This document shows positions 4,743 to 14,252 of a stretch of DNA of 15,065 nucleotides, in pieces. Under the pieces are notes generated by a model, which was not told the origin of the DNA, made no database searches, and worked only from the letters and a program-made list of their open reading frames with translations. Position numbers and translations under genes: made by a program. The DNA comes from Bacteroides sp. CAG:770 (GTDB lineage Bacteria; Bacteroidota; Bacteroidia; Bacteroidales; UBA932). The stretch's first letter is position 1. Each line of letters begins with the position of its first letter. The DNA lies in assembly GCA_000435075.1 (NCBI GenBank), contig FR890624.1, positions 23,882 through 38,946 of the forward strand, given 5' to 3'.

Positions 4743-7700
4743 ATGGCAAAAGAAAAGAAATTCATCACCTGTGACGGTAACTATGCTGCCTCTCAGATTG
4801 CTTACCTTTTCAGTGAGCATGCAGCTATTTACCCTATCACACCATCATCGACAATGGCAGAGAACATTGACGAGTGGGCGGCCCACGGAAAAAAGAACCT
4901 GTGGGGCGAGACTGTGAAAGTTACCGAGATGCAGAGTGAAGGCGGTGCTGCAGGAGCTGTTCACGGCTCACTTCAGGCCGGTGCCCTTACGACGACATAT
5001 ACTGCATCCCAGGGACTCCTCCTCATGATTCCTAACATGTACAAGATTGCAGGTGAGATGCTTCCTGCCGTGTTCCACGTTTCAGCACGTGCCCTCGCAT
5101 CTCATGCATTGTCAATCTTCGGTGACCATCAGGACGTTATGGCATGCCGCCAGACAGGCTTCGCAATGCTTGCTTCCGGTTCAGTACAGGAGGCTCAGGA
5201 CCTCGCGGCAGTTGCTCACCTTTCAGCTATCAAGTCAAGCATTCCGTTCCTCCATTTCTTCGACGGATTCCGTACATCACACGAAATCCAGAAGATCGAG
5301 GCCATCGATGAGGACGATCTCAGAAATATGGTCAGCACCAAGTCTTTGGAGAAATTCAGAGCAAGAGCTCTTACTCCGGAGGCACCTGTAACAAGAGGTA
5401 CTGCACAGAACGGCGACGTATATTTCCAGGCGGTAGAGTCCAGAAACCAGTTCTATGAGGCAGTTCCGGATGTAGTTGCACGCTACATGGGCGAACTCGG
5501 CGAACTCACCGGACGCAACTATCGTCCGTTCGAGTACTACGGAGCACCTGACGCAGAAGAAATCATCGTTGCGATGGGTTCTGTTACCGAGACCATCAAG
5601 GAGACCATCGACTATCTCGAGGCTCACGGAAGAAAATACGGTGTCGTTACAGTTCACCTCTACAGACCATTCTCAGAGAAATACTTCTTCAAGGTGCTTC
5701 CTAAGAGCGTGAAGAAGATTGCTGTTCTCGACAGGACCAAGGAGCCGGGATCACTCGGAGAGCCTCTCTACCTTGATGTGAAGGCAATGTTCCAGGGCAA
5801 AGACCAGGAGCCTGTAATCGTAGGCGGACGTTATGGCCTTTCATCAAAGGATACAACTCCTGCACAGATCGTTGCCGTATTCGACAACCTCGAGCAGAGC
5901 GAGCCTAAGAACGACTTCACCATTGGTATCGTAGATGACGTTACTTTCAAGTCCCTCCCTATCAAGAAGGAAATCTCCATCGTGAAGCCAGGCACAACAG
6001 AGTGCAAATTCTACGGACTCGGTTCAGACGGTACAGTAGGTGCCAACAAGAACACCATCAAGATTATCGGTAACCACACCAGCAAGTATTGTCAGGGTTA
6101 CTTCGACTATGACTCTAAGAAATCAGGCGGTTACACCTGCTCACACCTCAGATTCGGTGATGCGCAGATCAAGGCTCCATACCTCGTATCTACCCCTGAC
6201 TTCGTAGCATGCCACGTTCCTTCATACCTCCGTAAGTATGACGTTCTCAAGGGCATCAAGGATGGCGGTACCTTCCTTCTTAACAGCCTTTGGAATGCAG
6301 AGGAGACTGTAAAGAGACTCCCTGACTTCGTGAAAGCTACATTGGCGAAGAAACATATCAAGTTCTATATCATTGACGCTACCAAGATTGCATCTGAGAT
6401 CGGCCTCGGCGGAAGAACCAACACCATTCTCCAGTCTGCATTCTTCAAGATTACAGGCATCATCCCTTACGAGGACGCTGTCAAGTACATGAAAGACGCT
6501 ATCGTCAAGAGCTACGGCAAGAAGGGCGAGAAGGTTGTCAACATGAACTATGCGGCTGTTGACCGCGGAGGCGAGTATGAGCAGGTCAATGTTCCTCAGG
6601 AGTGGGCTAACATCACAGCCAAATTCGTCAACCCTAACAAGGACCGTCTCGCTCCAGAATTCGTAAAAGAAATCGCTGACGTTGTGAACTCACAGGCTGG
6701 TGATACACTTCCAGTAAGTTCATTCATGCCTTATGCCGACGGTACAATGCCTGCAGGCACAGCCGCTTACGAGAAACGTGGTGTGGCTGGGTTCGTGCCA
6801 CAGTGGCAGCCTGACAACTGTATCCAGTGCAATACTTGTGCATTTGTCTGCCCTCACGCTGCTATCCGTCCGTTCATCCTCAATGATGAGGAAGTTGCAG
6901 CAGCACCTGCGGGTCTCAAGACATCTCAGGGCAAGGCAGTCCTCAAGGACTACAAGTTCGCCCTTTCAGTTTCAGTCGCAGACTGTACAGGTTGCGGCAA
7001 CTGCGTTGACGTCTGCCCTGCAAAGGAGAAAGCACTCGTTATGGTTTCTGCACTCGACGAGCAGGCTGAGCAGGAGAACTTCGATTACCTCAATACAAAG
7101 GTAGGCTACAAGGATACCATCGTTAACAAGTCTCAGAGTGTCAAGAACTCACAGTTCTCACAGCCTCTGTTCGAATTCTCAGGCGCTTGCGCAGGTTGCG
7201 GTGAGACTCCATACATCAAGAACATCACCCAGCTCTTCGGCGACAGAATGATGATTGCCAATGCTACGGGATGTTCATCAATCTATGGTGCTTCATTCCC
7301 TGCATCACCATACTGCACCAATGCTGAAGGACATGGTCCGGCTTGGGCAAACTCACTCTTCGAGGACTTCTGCGAATTCGGTCTCGGTATGAAACTCGGT
7401 TCTGACCGTGTAAGGCAGACAATCGCTGAGATTATGACTCAGGGTCTCGACTGCGAGAAGGCTTCAGACGAAATCAAGGCTCTCTTCAGACAGTGGCTTG
7501 AGAACAAGAACAATCCTGCAGTTACCCGTGAGGTTACGGACAAACTCCTGCCTCTCATGGAGAATACTGATTGCCCACACTGCAAGAAACTCTTGACATA
7601 CAAGAAGTTCCTCCCTGCACGTAGCCAGTGGATTATCGGTGGTGACGGTGCAAGTTACGATATCGGATACGGCGGACTCGATCATGTGCTCGCTTCTGGT

Positions 7701-8270
7701 GAGAACGTAAACATCCTCGTTCTTGATACTGAGGTATATTCAAATACCGGTGGACAGTCATCTAAGGCAACTCCTGCCGGAGCTATCGCCAAGTTCGCTG
7801 CAAGCGGCAAGAAGATCCGCAAGAAGGACCTCGGCATGATGGCAATGAGCTACGGCTATGTATATGTTGCTCAGGTAGCTATGGGTGCAAATCCTGTTCA
7901 GTACCTGAATGCTATCAAGGAAGCTGAGGCTTACGACGGACCATCACTCATCATCGCTTATGCTCCATGTATCAACCATGGTCTGAAGGCAGGTATGGGT
8001 CTCAGCCAGAAGGAGGAGAAACTTGCAGTAGAGTGCGGTTACTGGCACCTTTACAGGTTCAACCCTGAACTTGAAGGAACAGACAAGAATCCGTTCTCAC
8101 TCGATAGCAAGGAACCAGACTGGAGCAAGTTCCAGGACTTCCTGAAGGGCGAGGTTCGTTTCGCATCCCTCTACAAACTCTTCCCTGAGAGAGCAGATGA
8201 ACTTCTTCAGAAGACAGAGGAATTCGCTAAGATCCGTCTCGAGTCTTACAAGAAACTCGCTGGTAAATAA
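4743..8270 (+). CDS. nifJ: Pyruvate:ferredoxin (flavodoxin) oxidoreductase, single-chain
   Basis: This oxygen-sensitive cytoplasmic enzyme oxidatively decarboxylates pyruvate with CoA to acetyl-CoA and CO2, passing electrons to ferredoxin or flavodoxin. It is central to energy metabolism in anaerobes. At 1175 residues it has the usual length of the fused form. The N-terminal thiamine/pyruvate domain holds YPITPSSTMAE and TEMQSEGGAAGAVHGSL. Two 4Fe-4S motifs of the inserted ferredoxin domain are CIQCNTCAFVCP from residue 693 and CTGCGNCVDVCP from 748. CAGCGE starts at 816 and supplies ligands of the proximal cluster. The thiamine diphosphate site is GDGASYDIGYGG (967 onward) with LDTEVYSNTGGQSSKATP around 994-1011. 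PCINHG near the C terminus holds the last conserved Cys. No key residue is missing. The start MAKEKKFITCDGNYAASQIA fits the family. An intrinsic terminator follows. Confidence 0.98.
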   Translation: MAKEKKFITCDGNYAASQIAYLFSEHAAIYPITPSSTMAENIDEWAAHGKKNLWGETVKVTEMQSEGGAAGAVHGSLQAGALTTTYTASQGLLLMIPNMYKIAGEMLPAVFHVSARALASHALSIFGDHQDVMACRQTGFAMLASGSVQEAQDLAAVAHLSAIKSSIPFLHFFDGFRTSHEIQKIEAIDEDDLRNMVSTKSLEKFRARALTPEAPVTRGTAQNGDVYFQAVESRNQFYEAVPDVVARYMGELGELTGRNYRPFEYYGAPDAEEIIVAMGSVTETIKETIDYLEAHGRKYGVVTVHLYRPFSEKYFFKVLPKSVKKIAVLDRTKEPGSLGEPLYLDVKAMFQGKDQEPVIVGGRYGLSSKDTTPAQIVAVFDNLEQSEPKNDFTIGIVDDVTFKSLPIKKEISIVKPGTTECKFYGLGSDGTVGANKNTIKIIGNHTSKYCQGYFDYDSKKSGGYTCSHLRFGDAQIKAPYLVSTPDFVACHVPSYLRKYDVLKGIKDGGTFLLNSLWNAEETVKRLPDFVKATLAKKHIKFYIIDATKIASEIGLGGRTNTILQSAFFKITGIIPYEDAVKYMKDAIVKSYGKKGEKVVNMNYAAVDRGGEYEQVNVPQEWANITAKFVNPNKDRLAPEFVKEIADVVNSQAGDTLPVSSFMPYADGTMPAGTAAYEKRGVAGFVPQWQPDNCIQCNTCAFVCPHAAIRPFILNDEEVAAAPAGLKTSQGKAVLKDYKFALSVSVADCTGCGNCVDVCPAKEKALVMVSALDEQAEQENFDYLNTKVGYKDTIVNKSQSVKNSQFSQPLFEFSGACAGCGETPYIKNITQLFGDRMMIANATGCSSIYGASFPASPYCTNAEGHGPAWANSLFEDFCEFGLGMKLGSDRVRQTIAEIMTQGLDCEKASDEIKALFRQWLENKNNPAVTREVTDKLLPLMENTDCPHCKKLLTYKKFLPARSQWIIGGDGASYDIGYGGLDHVLASGENVNILVLDTEVYSNTGGQSSKATPAGAIAKFAASGKKIRKKDLGMMAMSYGYVYVAQVAMGANPVQYLNAIKEAEAYDGPSLIIAYAPCINHGLKAGMGLSQKEEKLAVECGYWHLYRFNPELEGTDKNPFSLDSKEPDWSKFQDFLKGEVRFASLYKLFPERADELLQKTEEFAKIRLESYKKLAGK

Positions 8271-8319
8271 TATTGTCAGGAGTTGCGCATCAGCGTAACC
8301 TGAACAGTTACAAATAATT

Positions 8320-8356
8320 CATCCCGGAGTCCGTCAAGGATTCCGGGATGTTTTTT
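8320..8356 (+). terminator. Intrinsic terminator of nifJ
   Basis: A perfect 9-bp stem, CATCCCGGA (8320-8328) with TCCGGGATG (8342-8350), is followed directly by TTTTTT at 8351-8356. Confidence 0.9.
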
Positions 8357-8374
8357 ATTATGGCCTCTGAATAC

Positions 8375-8406
8375 AAAAAACCGGCAGGACCTAATTCCTG
8401 CCGGTT
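8375..8406 (-). terminator. Intrinsic terminator of the S9 peptidase operon
   Basis: A perfect 11-bp stem (AACCGGCAGGA at 8379-8389 with TCCTGCCGGTT at 8396-8406) closes a 6-nt loop. On the minus strand it is followed by a run of T (plus-strand A at 8375-8380). It lies 20 bp past the peptidase stop and back to back with the nifJ terminator. Confidence 0.9.
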
Positions 8407-8426
8407 CAAATATCGTTAAAATTGTG

Positions 8427-10640
8427 TTATTTGCACCACTTGTCGAGCCAGTCGAAATACTCACGATGCCAGAACAGCGCGTTCTGAGGCTTGGTAACCC
8501 AGTGGCACTCATCAGGGAAGATGACAAGCTTCGAAGGAACACCCATCATCTGAGCTGCATTGAAAGCAGCCATTCCCTGGTCATAAGGAATACGGAAGTC
8601 CATGCAGCCGTGGATGCAGAGGATAGGGGTGTGCCACTTCGTAACATTGTCAGCAGGGCTGTGAGAATAATGCCACTTCGCCTTTGCACTTGTGCTCCAT
8701 GGAGAACCGGCCTGCTGGATACCACCGAAAGTGATGCCGTCGCCTGCAGGTCCTGTCTGTCCCGGAGTATATGAGAACTCAGTCAGACCACCATTGTCCC
8801 AGTTGCAGAACCACATCTCCTCAGTCTCGTAATACATGTATTTCTCATCGAAGATGCCCGCATGAGCGATGAAGCAATCGAAGGTATTCTCATGGACACC
8901 AGCAAGATAGTAAACCGAATATCCGCCATAGCTAGCTCCGCAGGCAGCCATCTTGTCAATGTAAGGCTCCGATTTCAGCTCACGCGCCGCTGCAAGGTAA
9001 TCCTGGATGTTCTGTCCAGAATAATCACCGGAAATCTGCTCGCACCACTCCTGACCGAATGCAGTAGTACCACGTCTGTTAGGAAGCACTACAACATATC
9101 CCTGAGAAGCCATCAGACGATAATTCCATCTGTAAGACCATGACTGACTGAGAGTTCCCTGAGGACCGCCGAGGCATATAAGAATTGACGGATAAGTCTT
9201 TGTCTCATCGAACTGTGGAGGGTAGAGAACCCATGTGAGCATGTCTTTTCCGTCTGTTGTGCGAACCATTCTGGCCTCAGTCTTGTGACTGGCAAGTCTG
9301 GAAAGAATATGCTCATTCTCATGAGTAATCTGCTCGGAGGCACCGTCAGCTTCATTTACGCAGACAAGTTCGGTAGGGTAGTCCATACAACACCAGCTTG
9401 CGAGAAGTTTAGTGTTTCCGTCCTCACCCCTGACAACAGCGAAAGGAGAATCATAGTCATTCCACTGGTTCTCTTTGGTAATGCGGGTGATTCCGCCATT
9501 GAGATCAGCCTTGAAAATACCTTGGAGGCCTTCAGAAAGAGCATTGAAATAAATGTGCTCTGAATCATCAGCCCAGACAGGACCGGCAGCATTGTACTTG
9601 AAGTCTGCGGTCAGGTCACGGATGTTGCTGATTTCACCATTGTTGAAGTCAGCAGCCATGAGACGGCTCTTGTCAGCCTCGTAGCTGTCACGTGCCATGC
9701 TCAGCCAAACAATCTTCTTCCCGTCAGGGCTCCATACCGGATTTGTGTCATAACCGCCGCCCATAGGGATTACAGTGCATGTGCCGTCAGCTACATTATA
9801 TATGTAGATTTCAGTATTGGTGCTGAAAGCATACTCCTTGCCGGTCTTCTTCTTGCAGGAATAAGCGATATACTTTCCGTCAGGAGTCCAGTCAAGCTGC
9901 TCTAGACCGCCGTGAGGCTCTGTAGGGAGCTCGTAAAGCTTCTCCTCATTTGCGAGAATGTCAATGCTGTTGTCCGGTGTGATTTCGCTTCCGAGTTTTG
10001 CAACAAAAGTATGAGGCAGTTCAGTTACCCAATGATCCCAATGTCTATACATCAGATCTTCAGCGACATACGCGTCAGCCTTGTCAAGTTTCGGGTCGGA
10101 ATCCTTAGCTGTCTTCACGTCACTCTTGACATAACTGATATACATCAGACTCTTCTCGTCAGGAGAGAGCTTGAACTCGCCGATGCCATTGGGAACATTG
10201 CTGAGCTGTGTTCTCTTCACAAGTTTAGGATTGTCACCGGAAAGTCCGCGTACCGTAGCCTTCCAGATCTGACCGCCCTGGATATAGGTGATGGTATTTC
10301 CATTTGTCCAGCGGGCGCAGCTGATGCTCTTTCCGTCTTTGGTAAGCTGGCGAGGAGATGTCCCATCGACATTGGCAACAAACAAGTTGCGGCAAGTGCG
10401 GTTGTCCTCAATGGAAGTGTAGCTGACGCCGTAGAGAATGGTTTTTCCGTCAGGAGACAACTGCGGGTCAGAAAGCCTGCCGAAAGAAAGCAGAACCTCA
10501 GGAGTCATCTTCCCGTCGGTAATTTCAATGTCAGACGGCCCGATATACTCTGCCGCCTCTTTTTCACAATTACAGTTCATTGCTAGTAAAGCGCTGATTG
10601 TCAAGGCGGACAGACCGCCCGAGCTTATTAAACTTTTCAT
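8427..10640 (-). CDS. Exported S9 family peptidase (dipeptidyl-peptidase / acylaminoacyl-peptidase type)
   Basis: This serine peptidase of the prolyl oligopeptidase clan probably releases dipeptides or modified N-terminal residues from oligopeptides in the cell envelope. At 737 residues it has an N-terminal export signal (MKSLISSGGLSALTISALLA), a WD40-like beta-propeller with repeated SPDGK/SPDEK/TPDGK blades (about 50-440), and a C-terminal alpha/beta hydrolase domain. The catalytic triad is Ser570 in GASYGGY, Asp681 in DFRIPYDQG and His713 in ECHWV. The layout resembles Porphyromonas DPP5-type enzymes, but substrate cannot be read from sequence. The signal ends in MNCNC, where Cys23 or Cys25 could be lipidated, though Asn at -1 is atypical of a lipobox. 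It starts 22 bp after recG, suggesting co-transcription with it; a clean terminator follows. Confidence 0.93.
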   Translation of the reverse strand: MKSLISSGGLSALTISALLAMNCNCEKEAAEYIGPSDIEITDGKMTPEVLLSFGRLSDPQLSPDGKTILYGVSYTSIEDNRTCRNLFVANVDGTSPRQLTKDGKSISCARWTNGNTITYIQGGQIWKATVRGLSGDNPKLVKRTQLSNVPNGIGEFKLSPDEKSLMYISYVKSDVKTAKDSDPKLDKADAYVAEDLMYRHWDHWVTELPHTFVAKLGSEITPDNSIDILANEEKLYELPTEPHGGLEQLDWTPDGKYIAYSCKKKTGKEYAFSTNTEIYIYNVADGTCTVIPMGGGYDTNPVWSPDGKKIVWLSMARDSYEADKSRLMAADFNNGEISNIRDLTADFKYNAAGPVWADDSEHIYFNALSEGLQGIFKADLNGGITRITKENQWNDYDSPFAVVRGEDGNTKLLASWCCMDYPTELVCVNEADGASEQITHENEHILSRLASHKTEARMVRTTDGKDMLTWVLYPPQFDETKTYPSILICLGGPQGTLSQSWSYRWNYRLMASQGYVVVLPNRRGTTAFGQEWCEQISGDYSGQNIQDYLAAARELKSEPYIDKMAACGASYGGYSVYYLAGVHENTFDCFIAHAGIFDEKYMYYETEEMWFCNWDNGGLTEFSYTPGQTGPAGDGITFGGIQQAGSPWSTSAKAKWHYSHSPADNVTKWHTPILCIHGCMDFRIPYDQGMAAFNAAQMMGVPSKLVIFPDECHWVTKPQNALFWHREYFDWLDKWCK

Positions 10641-10662
10641 TATCCGTATTGGTTTTTTGTTA

Positions 10663-12810
10663 TTAACTAATCTTGCTATAGTCTGGTTTCTGATATTTGT
10701 CTTTCCTCATCTCCAACGCTAAAGGCCTGTTCAATGGCATTGACAAGTCCGGATCTTTCTTCAGGATATTGTCTGCGTAAGCCCTTGCGTCAGAGAGAAT
10801 TGCCCCGTCTTTTGCCAATGACGCGATGGAAAGCTCTATCGGAAGTCCGCTCTGCTGGGTGCCTTCCATGTCGCCCGGCCCCCTCATCTTCATGTCCTCC
10901 TCTGCAAGCACGAACCCATCCTCAGTCTGGCAGAGAAGGTCAATGCGTTTCCGTGATTCCTCGCTCAGTTTATCTCCGCGGACCAGGATACAATACGAAT
11001 CTCCTCCGCCACGTCCGACCCTGCCGCGCAACTGATGTAACTGGCTGAGTCCGAACCTTTCAGGACTTTCGATTACCATGACCGTGGCATTAGGGACATC
11101 CACACCTACCTCGATTACGGTAGTGGAAACCAGAATGTTGGCCCTGCCCGCAGCAAAAGCATTCATATTGAATGCCTTATCCTCGTCACTCTGTTGTCCG
11201 TGGACGATGGCAACCTTATACGGCGGATGCGGAAAAGCAGCGACAATCTCCTCGTATCCGCTCTCCAGATTCTTGTAGTCCACTTTTTCATTGATGAAAA
11301 TCATAGGATAGACGACGTAGGCCTGATGTCCCTTGGCAATCTGCTCCTTCATGAAATTGTAGAGCTGAAGTTTCTGCCGTTCGGTAATCTGGATGGTCTG
11401 AATCGGCTTCCTGCCTGGAGGCATCTCATCAATGACAGAGACGTCCAAGTCTCCGTACAGTGTCATCGCCAGAGTCCTCGGAATCGGTGTGGCCGTCATG
11501 ACCAGGATATGCGGAGCGATACCGCAACTGGCTTTCTTCCAGAGCTTTGACCTCTGATCGACGCCAAACCTATGCTGTTCATCAATGATAGCAAGTCCGA
11601 GGTTGCTGAAAACGACATTGTCTTCTATCAATGCATGTGTACCGACTATTATTCCTGTCTTGCCGGATGCCAGATCTTCGAGAATCGTACGGCGCTCGGC
11701 AGTCTTCGTCGTACCTGTAAGTACGGCGACATTGACCCCGGTTCCCTCGAGATACTTGCACATGTTCTTATAGTGTTGGCGTGCAAGCACTTCGGTCGGA
11801 GCCATGATACATGACTGGTAGCCGTTTCCGTATGCGATCAGGGCAGAGAGCACCGCCACCATTGTCTTTCCCGAACCGACATCGCCCTGAAGCAGGCGGT
11901 TCATCTGTTTGCCGCTCATCATGTCAGCCCGTATTTCCTTGATAACTCTCTTCTGGGCACCGGTAAGGTCGTATGGAAGAGACTTGTAGCAGATGTTGAA
12001 AGCATCGCCTACCTTGTTCATCATCAGACCTTTGGCGTTGCGGCTGCGGATATATTTCTGTTTCAGGAGTGACAGTTGGAGAAGGAACAGTTCCTCGAAT
12101 TTCAGCCGGTATTCGGCCTTCTTCAGCGAATCCACATCCTTCGGAAAATGGATGTTTGTCAATGCAAAAGCGAGTGGTACCAGGCCTTTCTCTTTGAGTA
12201 TATACTCAGGAAGTGTCTCCTGAATGGAACCTCCTGCTGCGTTGAGGGCAGAGGCCATGATTTTGTTCATGACTTTTCCTGTAATTCCGGCATTTTTGAG
12301 CTTTTCAGTCGATGGATAGACGCCAGTCATCGTGCCTCCAGGCAGACTGTTCTGACACGGGTCATCTATCTCGGGATGAACCATATTCAGACGGCTGCTG
12401 AAAAGAGTAGGCTTTCCGAAGAAAATGAATGTCGAGCCGATTGTCAGTTTCGAAAAGACATACTTGATTCCCTTGAAAAAGACAAGTTCCAGGCTGCCTG
12501 AACCGTCAGAGACAATCACACTGAGTCTGCTGACTGCATTGAATTTTGCCTGAGAGGGGTCAATGCACTTGCCTGTCTTGTCAAGTAATGTGGATGAAAC
12601 GACTTGAGCCCGGATTTGCACGAATGCGTTTCCGGGCTGTATTGCAGCTATCGGCAGAATATTGCTTCTGTCAATGTATTTGTATGGGTAAAGCCTGATC
12701 AGGTCGCCTGTTGTCCTGATATTCAATTCGGATTCCAGAAGTTGGGCTCTTCTGGGCCCGACTCCCTTAATAAACTGTATTTCGGAATGCGACTCTGTCT
12801 GCATTGGCAT
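10663..12810 (-). CDS. recG: ATP-dependent DNA helicase RecG
   Basis: RecG is a cytoplasmic superfamily 2 helicase that remodels stalled replication forks and branched recombination intermediates. The start at 12810 gives 715 residues, beginning MPMQTESHSEIQFIKGVGPR, close to family length. The frame continues upstream to ATG 12882, but those 24 residues do not look like RecG. The N-terminal wedge/OB domain includes IKGVGPRRAQLL and GDLIRLYPYKYIDRS. Helicase motifs (numbered from 12810) are Walker A GDVGSGKT with Lys315, Walker B-type DEQH at 410-413 (IIDEQHRFG), MTATPIPRTLAMTLYGDLD, then VEVGVDVPNATVMVIE and the Arg-finger segment QLHQLRGRVGRGGG. The C-terminal TRG-like part follows. All motifs are intact. 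The S9 peptidase gene lies 22 bp downstream. Confidence 0.97.
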   Translation of the reverse strand: MPMQTESHSEIQFIKGVGPRRAQLLESELNIRTTGDLIRLYPYKYIDRSNILPIAAIQPGNAFVQIRAQVVSSTLLDKTGKCIDPSQAKFNAVSRLSVIVSDGSGSLELVFFKGIKYVFSKLTIGSTFIFFGKPTLFSSRLNMVHPEIDDPCQNSLPGGTMTGVYPSTEKLKNAGITGKVMNKIMASALNAAGGSIQETLPEYILKEKGLVPLAFALTNIHFPKDVDSLKKAEYRLKFEELFLLQLSLLKQKYIRSRNAKGLMMNKVGDAFNICYKSLPYDLTGAQKRVIKEIRADMMSGKQMNRLLQGDVGSGKTMVAVLSALIAYGNGYQSCIMAPTEVLARQHYKNMCKYLEGTGVNVAVLTGTTKTAERRTILEDLASGKTGIIVGTHALIEDNVVFSNLGLAIIDEQHRFGVDQRSKLWKKASCGIAPHILVMTATPIPRTLAMTLYGDLDVSVIDEMPPGRKPIQTIQITERQKLQLYNFMKEQIAKGHQAYVVYPMIFINEKVDYKNLESGYEEIVAAFPHPPYKVAIVHGQQSDEDKAFNMNAFAAGRANILVSTTVIEVGVDVPNATVMVIESPERFGLSQLHQLRGRVGRGGGDSYCILVRGDKLSEESRKRIDLLCQTEDGFVLAEEDMKMRGPGDMEGTQQSGLPIELSIASLAKDGAILSDARAYADNILKKDPDLSMPLNRPLALEMRKDKYQKPDYSKIS

Positions 12811-12955
12811 CTGAATTATTCTACTCAAGTTACGCAAGTTGTCAAACTTGCTGAACGTTAGTGCGAATTTGAGTGGTGCCACTCGTCCGAAGGCTGAAAG
12901 CCCAACGCACTTTTATTTGTACGTTACCCTCTCCCTAAATCCCTCCTCTCCAGAC

Positions 12956-13055
12956 TGTCCGAAAAGTCCTCGCGAGACTGAAATACCCCGTACCCCTATA
13001 CAAGGCCAGAAGCGGATTCTCGATTCTCACTGAGGAATGTTTGACTTTTCGGACA
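12956..13055. repeat. Long-range inverted repeat, 13-bp perfect arms
   Basis: TGTCCGAAAAGTC (12956-12968) is the exact reverse complement of GACTTTTCGGACA (13043-13055). The 74-nt spacer contains the palindrome CTCGCGAG and most of a 28-bp direct-repeat copy. The fold could form in DNA or RNA. Confidence 0.8.
13022..13049 (+). repeat. 28-bp direct repeat, copy 1 (left of pdxA)
   Basis: The sequence from GATTCTCACTGAGG to GACTTTT is identical over 28 bp to 14330-14357. AACCTCC follows 5 nt later here and 8 nt later in copy 2, so the similarity extends past the exact match with a 3-nt indel. Confidence 0.95.
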
Positions 13056-13130
13056 ACCTCCCTCGGGGAAGGGACTTACCCTCGCCCTTTCGGGCTCTAT
13101 AAGCGGTGTTTCGCACTTGCGAAACTTGAG

Positions 13131-14219
13131 TTATTCTATCTGAGGACGTCCCGGTCGTTCCGGACGGCTTTCCTCTACATTTCTTTCCTGCATTTTTCCT
13201 GCTTGAAGCCTATCGTATGCCACTCTATGCTTGTAGATGTCGATAGCTGCATAGATTGATGACATCATTGACATCGGATCCGCTTCATCTCTTCCTGCCA
13301 TCGAATATGCTGTTCCGTGGTCCGGGGATGTCCTTACGATTGGCAGGCCTGCAGTGAAGTTCACTCCGTCATCGAAGTCGAGAGCCTTGAACGGTGCCAA
13401 TCCTTGGTCATGGTACATTGCAAGTGTCGCGTCGAATTTGCTGTAGTTGGCCAAACCGAAGAATCCGTCCGGGGAGTAAGGTCCGAAAGCCATGATACCT
13501 TCATCATTGGCGGCCTTGACTGCCGGTGCGATAATGGTTTCCTCTTCGTCTCCGAGAAGTCCGTCGTCTCCGCAGTGAGGATTCAGTCCGAGTACGGCGA
13601 TTTTAGGCTTGGTGACACCGAAATCGCGTCTGAGAGAAGCGTCCATGATGCGCAGTTTGGTAAGAATCTTCTCCTTGGTGATGCTTGAAGGGACGTCTTT
13701 GAGAGGAATGTGTCCTGTTACCACGCCGATTTTCAACTGGCTGCTGATCATGAACATAGTCACGTCCTTGGCACCGAAATACTGCTTGAGGAACTCGGTA
13801 TGCCCTGTGAAGCCGAAACCGGCATTGGTCATTGACCTCTTGTTGATAGGACCTGTAATCAGCACGTCAATGTCCCCGTTTTTCAGATCGGCAGCGGCGC
13901 ATTCCAATGCTGTTATCGCGCATTTTGCTGCTTCTGATGAAGGCTGTCCCGGCTCTACATAAACATTGTCAGGCAGACAGTTGAGTATATTGATCTTCTT
14001 TGGCTTTGCATCTTTTGCGGAGTTGATGACATAGGTGTCGAGCTGCTCCAGGTTATGGATGAGTTTGCGGTAGAATCCGAAAATCTTGGATGAACCATAG
14101 ATAACCGGAGTGAAGGAATCGAGGATTCTGGCATCTGCCAATGCCTTGATAATCACTTCGTATCCGATTCCGTTGCCATCGCCCTGTGTGATGCCCACAG
14201 TAAGCTTATTGTTAATCAT
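13131..14219 (-). CDS. pdxA: 4-hydroxythreonine-4-phosphate dehydrogenase
   Basis: PdxA oxidises 4-phosphohydroxy-L-threonine with NAD to an intermediate that PdxJ condenses with deoxyxylulose phosphate, making pyridoxine 5'-phosphate (vitamin B6). The 362-residue product starts MINNKLTVGITQGDGNGIGY. Substrate motif TGHTEF is at 138-143. The three metal-binding His are His170 (TGHIPL), His215 (NPHCGDDG) and His270 (YHDQG), each four residues later than the E. coli ligands 166, 211 and 266. TSPDHGTAY follows at 297-305. Length is slightly above typical because of a charged C-terminal tail ending PERPGRPQIE, which looks like an unstructured extension. No partner gene is adjacent. A -7 box lies 26 nt upstream of the ATG. 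Confidence 0.97.
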   Translation of the reverse strand: MINNKLTVGITQGDGNGIGYEVIIKALADARILDSFTPVIYGSSKIFGFYRKLIHNLEQLDTYVINSAKDAKPKKINILNCLPDNVYVEPGQPSSEAAKCAITALECAAADLKNGDIDVLITGPINKRSMTNAGFGFTGHTEFLKQYFGAKDVTMFMISSQLKIGVVTGHIPLKDVPSSITKEKILTKLRIMDASLRRDFGVTKPKIAVLGLNPHCGDDGLLGDEEETIIAPAVKAANDEGIMAFGPYSPDGFFGLANYSKFDATLAMYHDQGLAPFKALDFDDGVNFTAGLPIVRTSPDHGTAYSMAGRDEADPMSMMSSIYAAIDIYKHRVAYDRLQAGKMQERNVEESRPERPGRPQIE

Positions 14220-14244
14220 CGTAAAATTCTTTTTAGTTGTCTTT

Positions 14245-14252
14245 CAAAGTTA
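14245..14252 (-). promoter_or_regulatory. Candidate -7 box for pdxA
   Basis: TAACTTTG on the minus strand matches TAnnTTTG and lies 25 nt before the pdxA ATG. It is identical to the box proposed for tRNA-Arg. No clear -33 TTTG is seen. Confidence 0.55.

Larger units (their letters stand above)
12811..13130. other. 320-bp intergenic region between recG and pdxA, rich in dyads
   Basis: No gene is supported. The region holds a 13-bp inverted repeat enclosing 74 nt (12956-13055), one copy of a 28-bp direct repeat (13022-13049), a GCCC-TTTC-GGGC hairpin at about 13084-13095, and a perfect 7-bp hairpin GTTTCGC/GCGAAAC (13108-13125) just past the pdxA stop. None has a clear T run. No convincing recG promoter was found. 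Confidence 0.6.

Noticed and set aside
9912..10586. Plus-strand ORF of 224 codons
   Set aside because: It is fully antisense to the well-supported S9 peptidase gene and has no motif; long antisense frames are expected from its codon usage.
12811..12882. In-frame 24-codon N-terminal extension of recG
   Set aside because: The residues do not resemble RecG; ATG 12810 or 12804 places the conserved IKGVGP segment at the usual distance.
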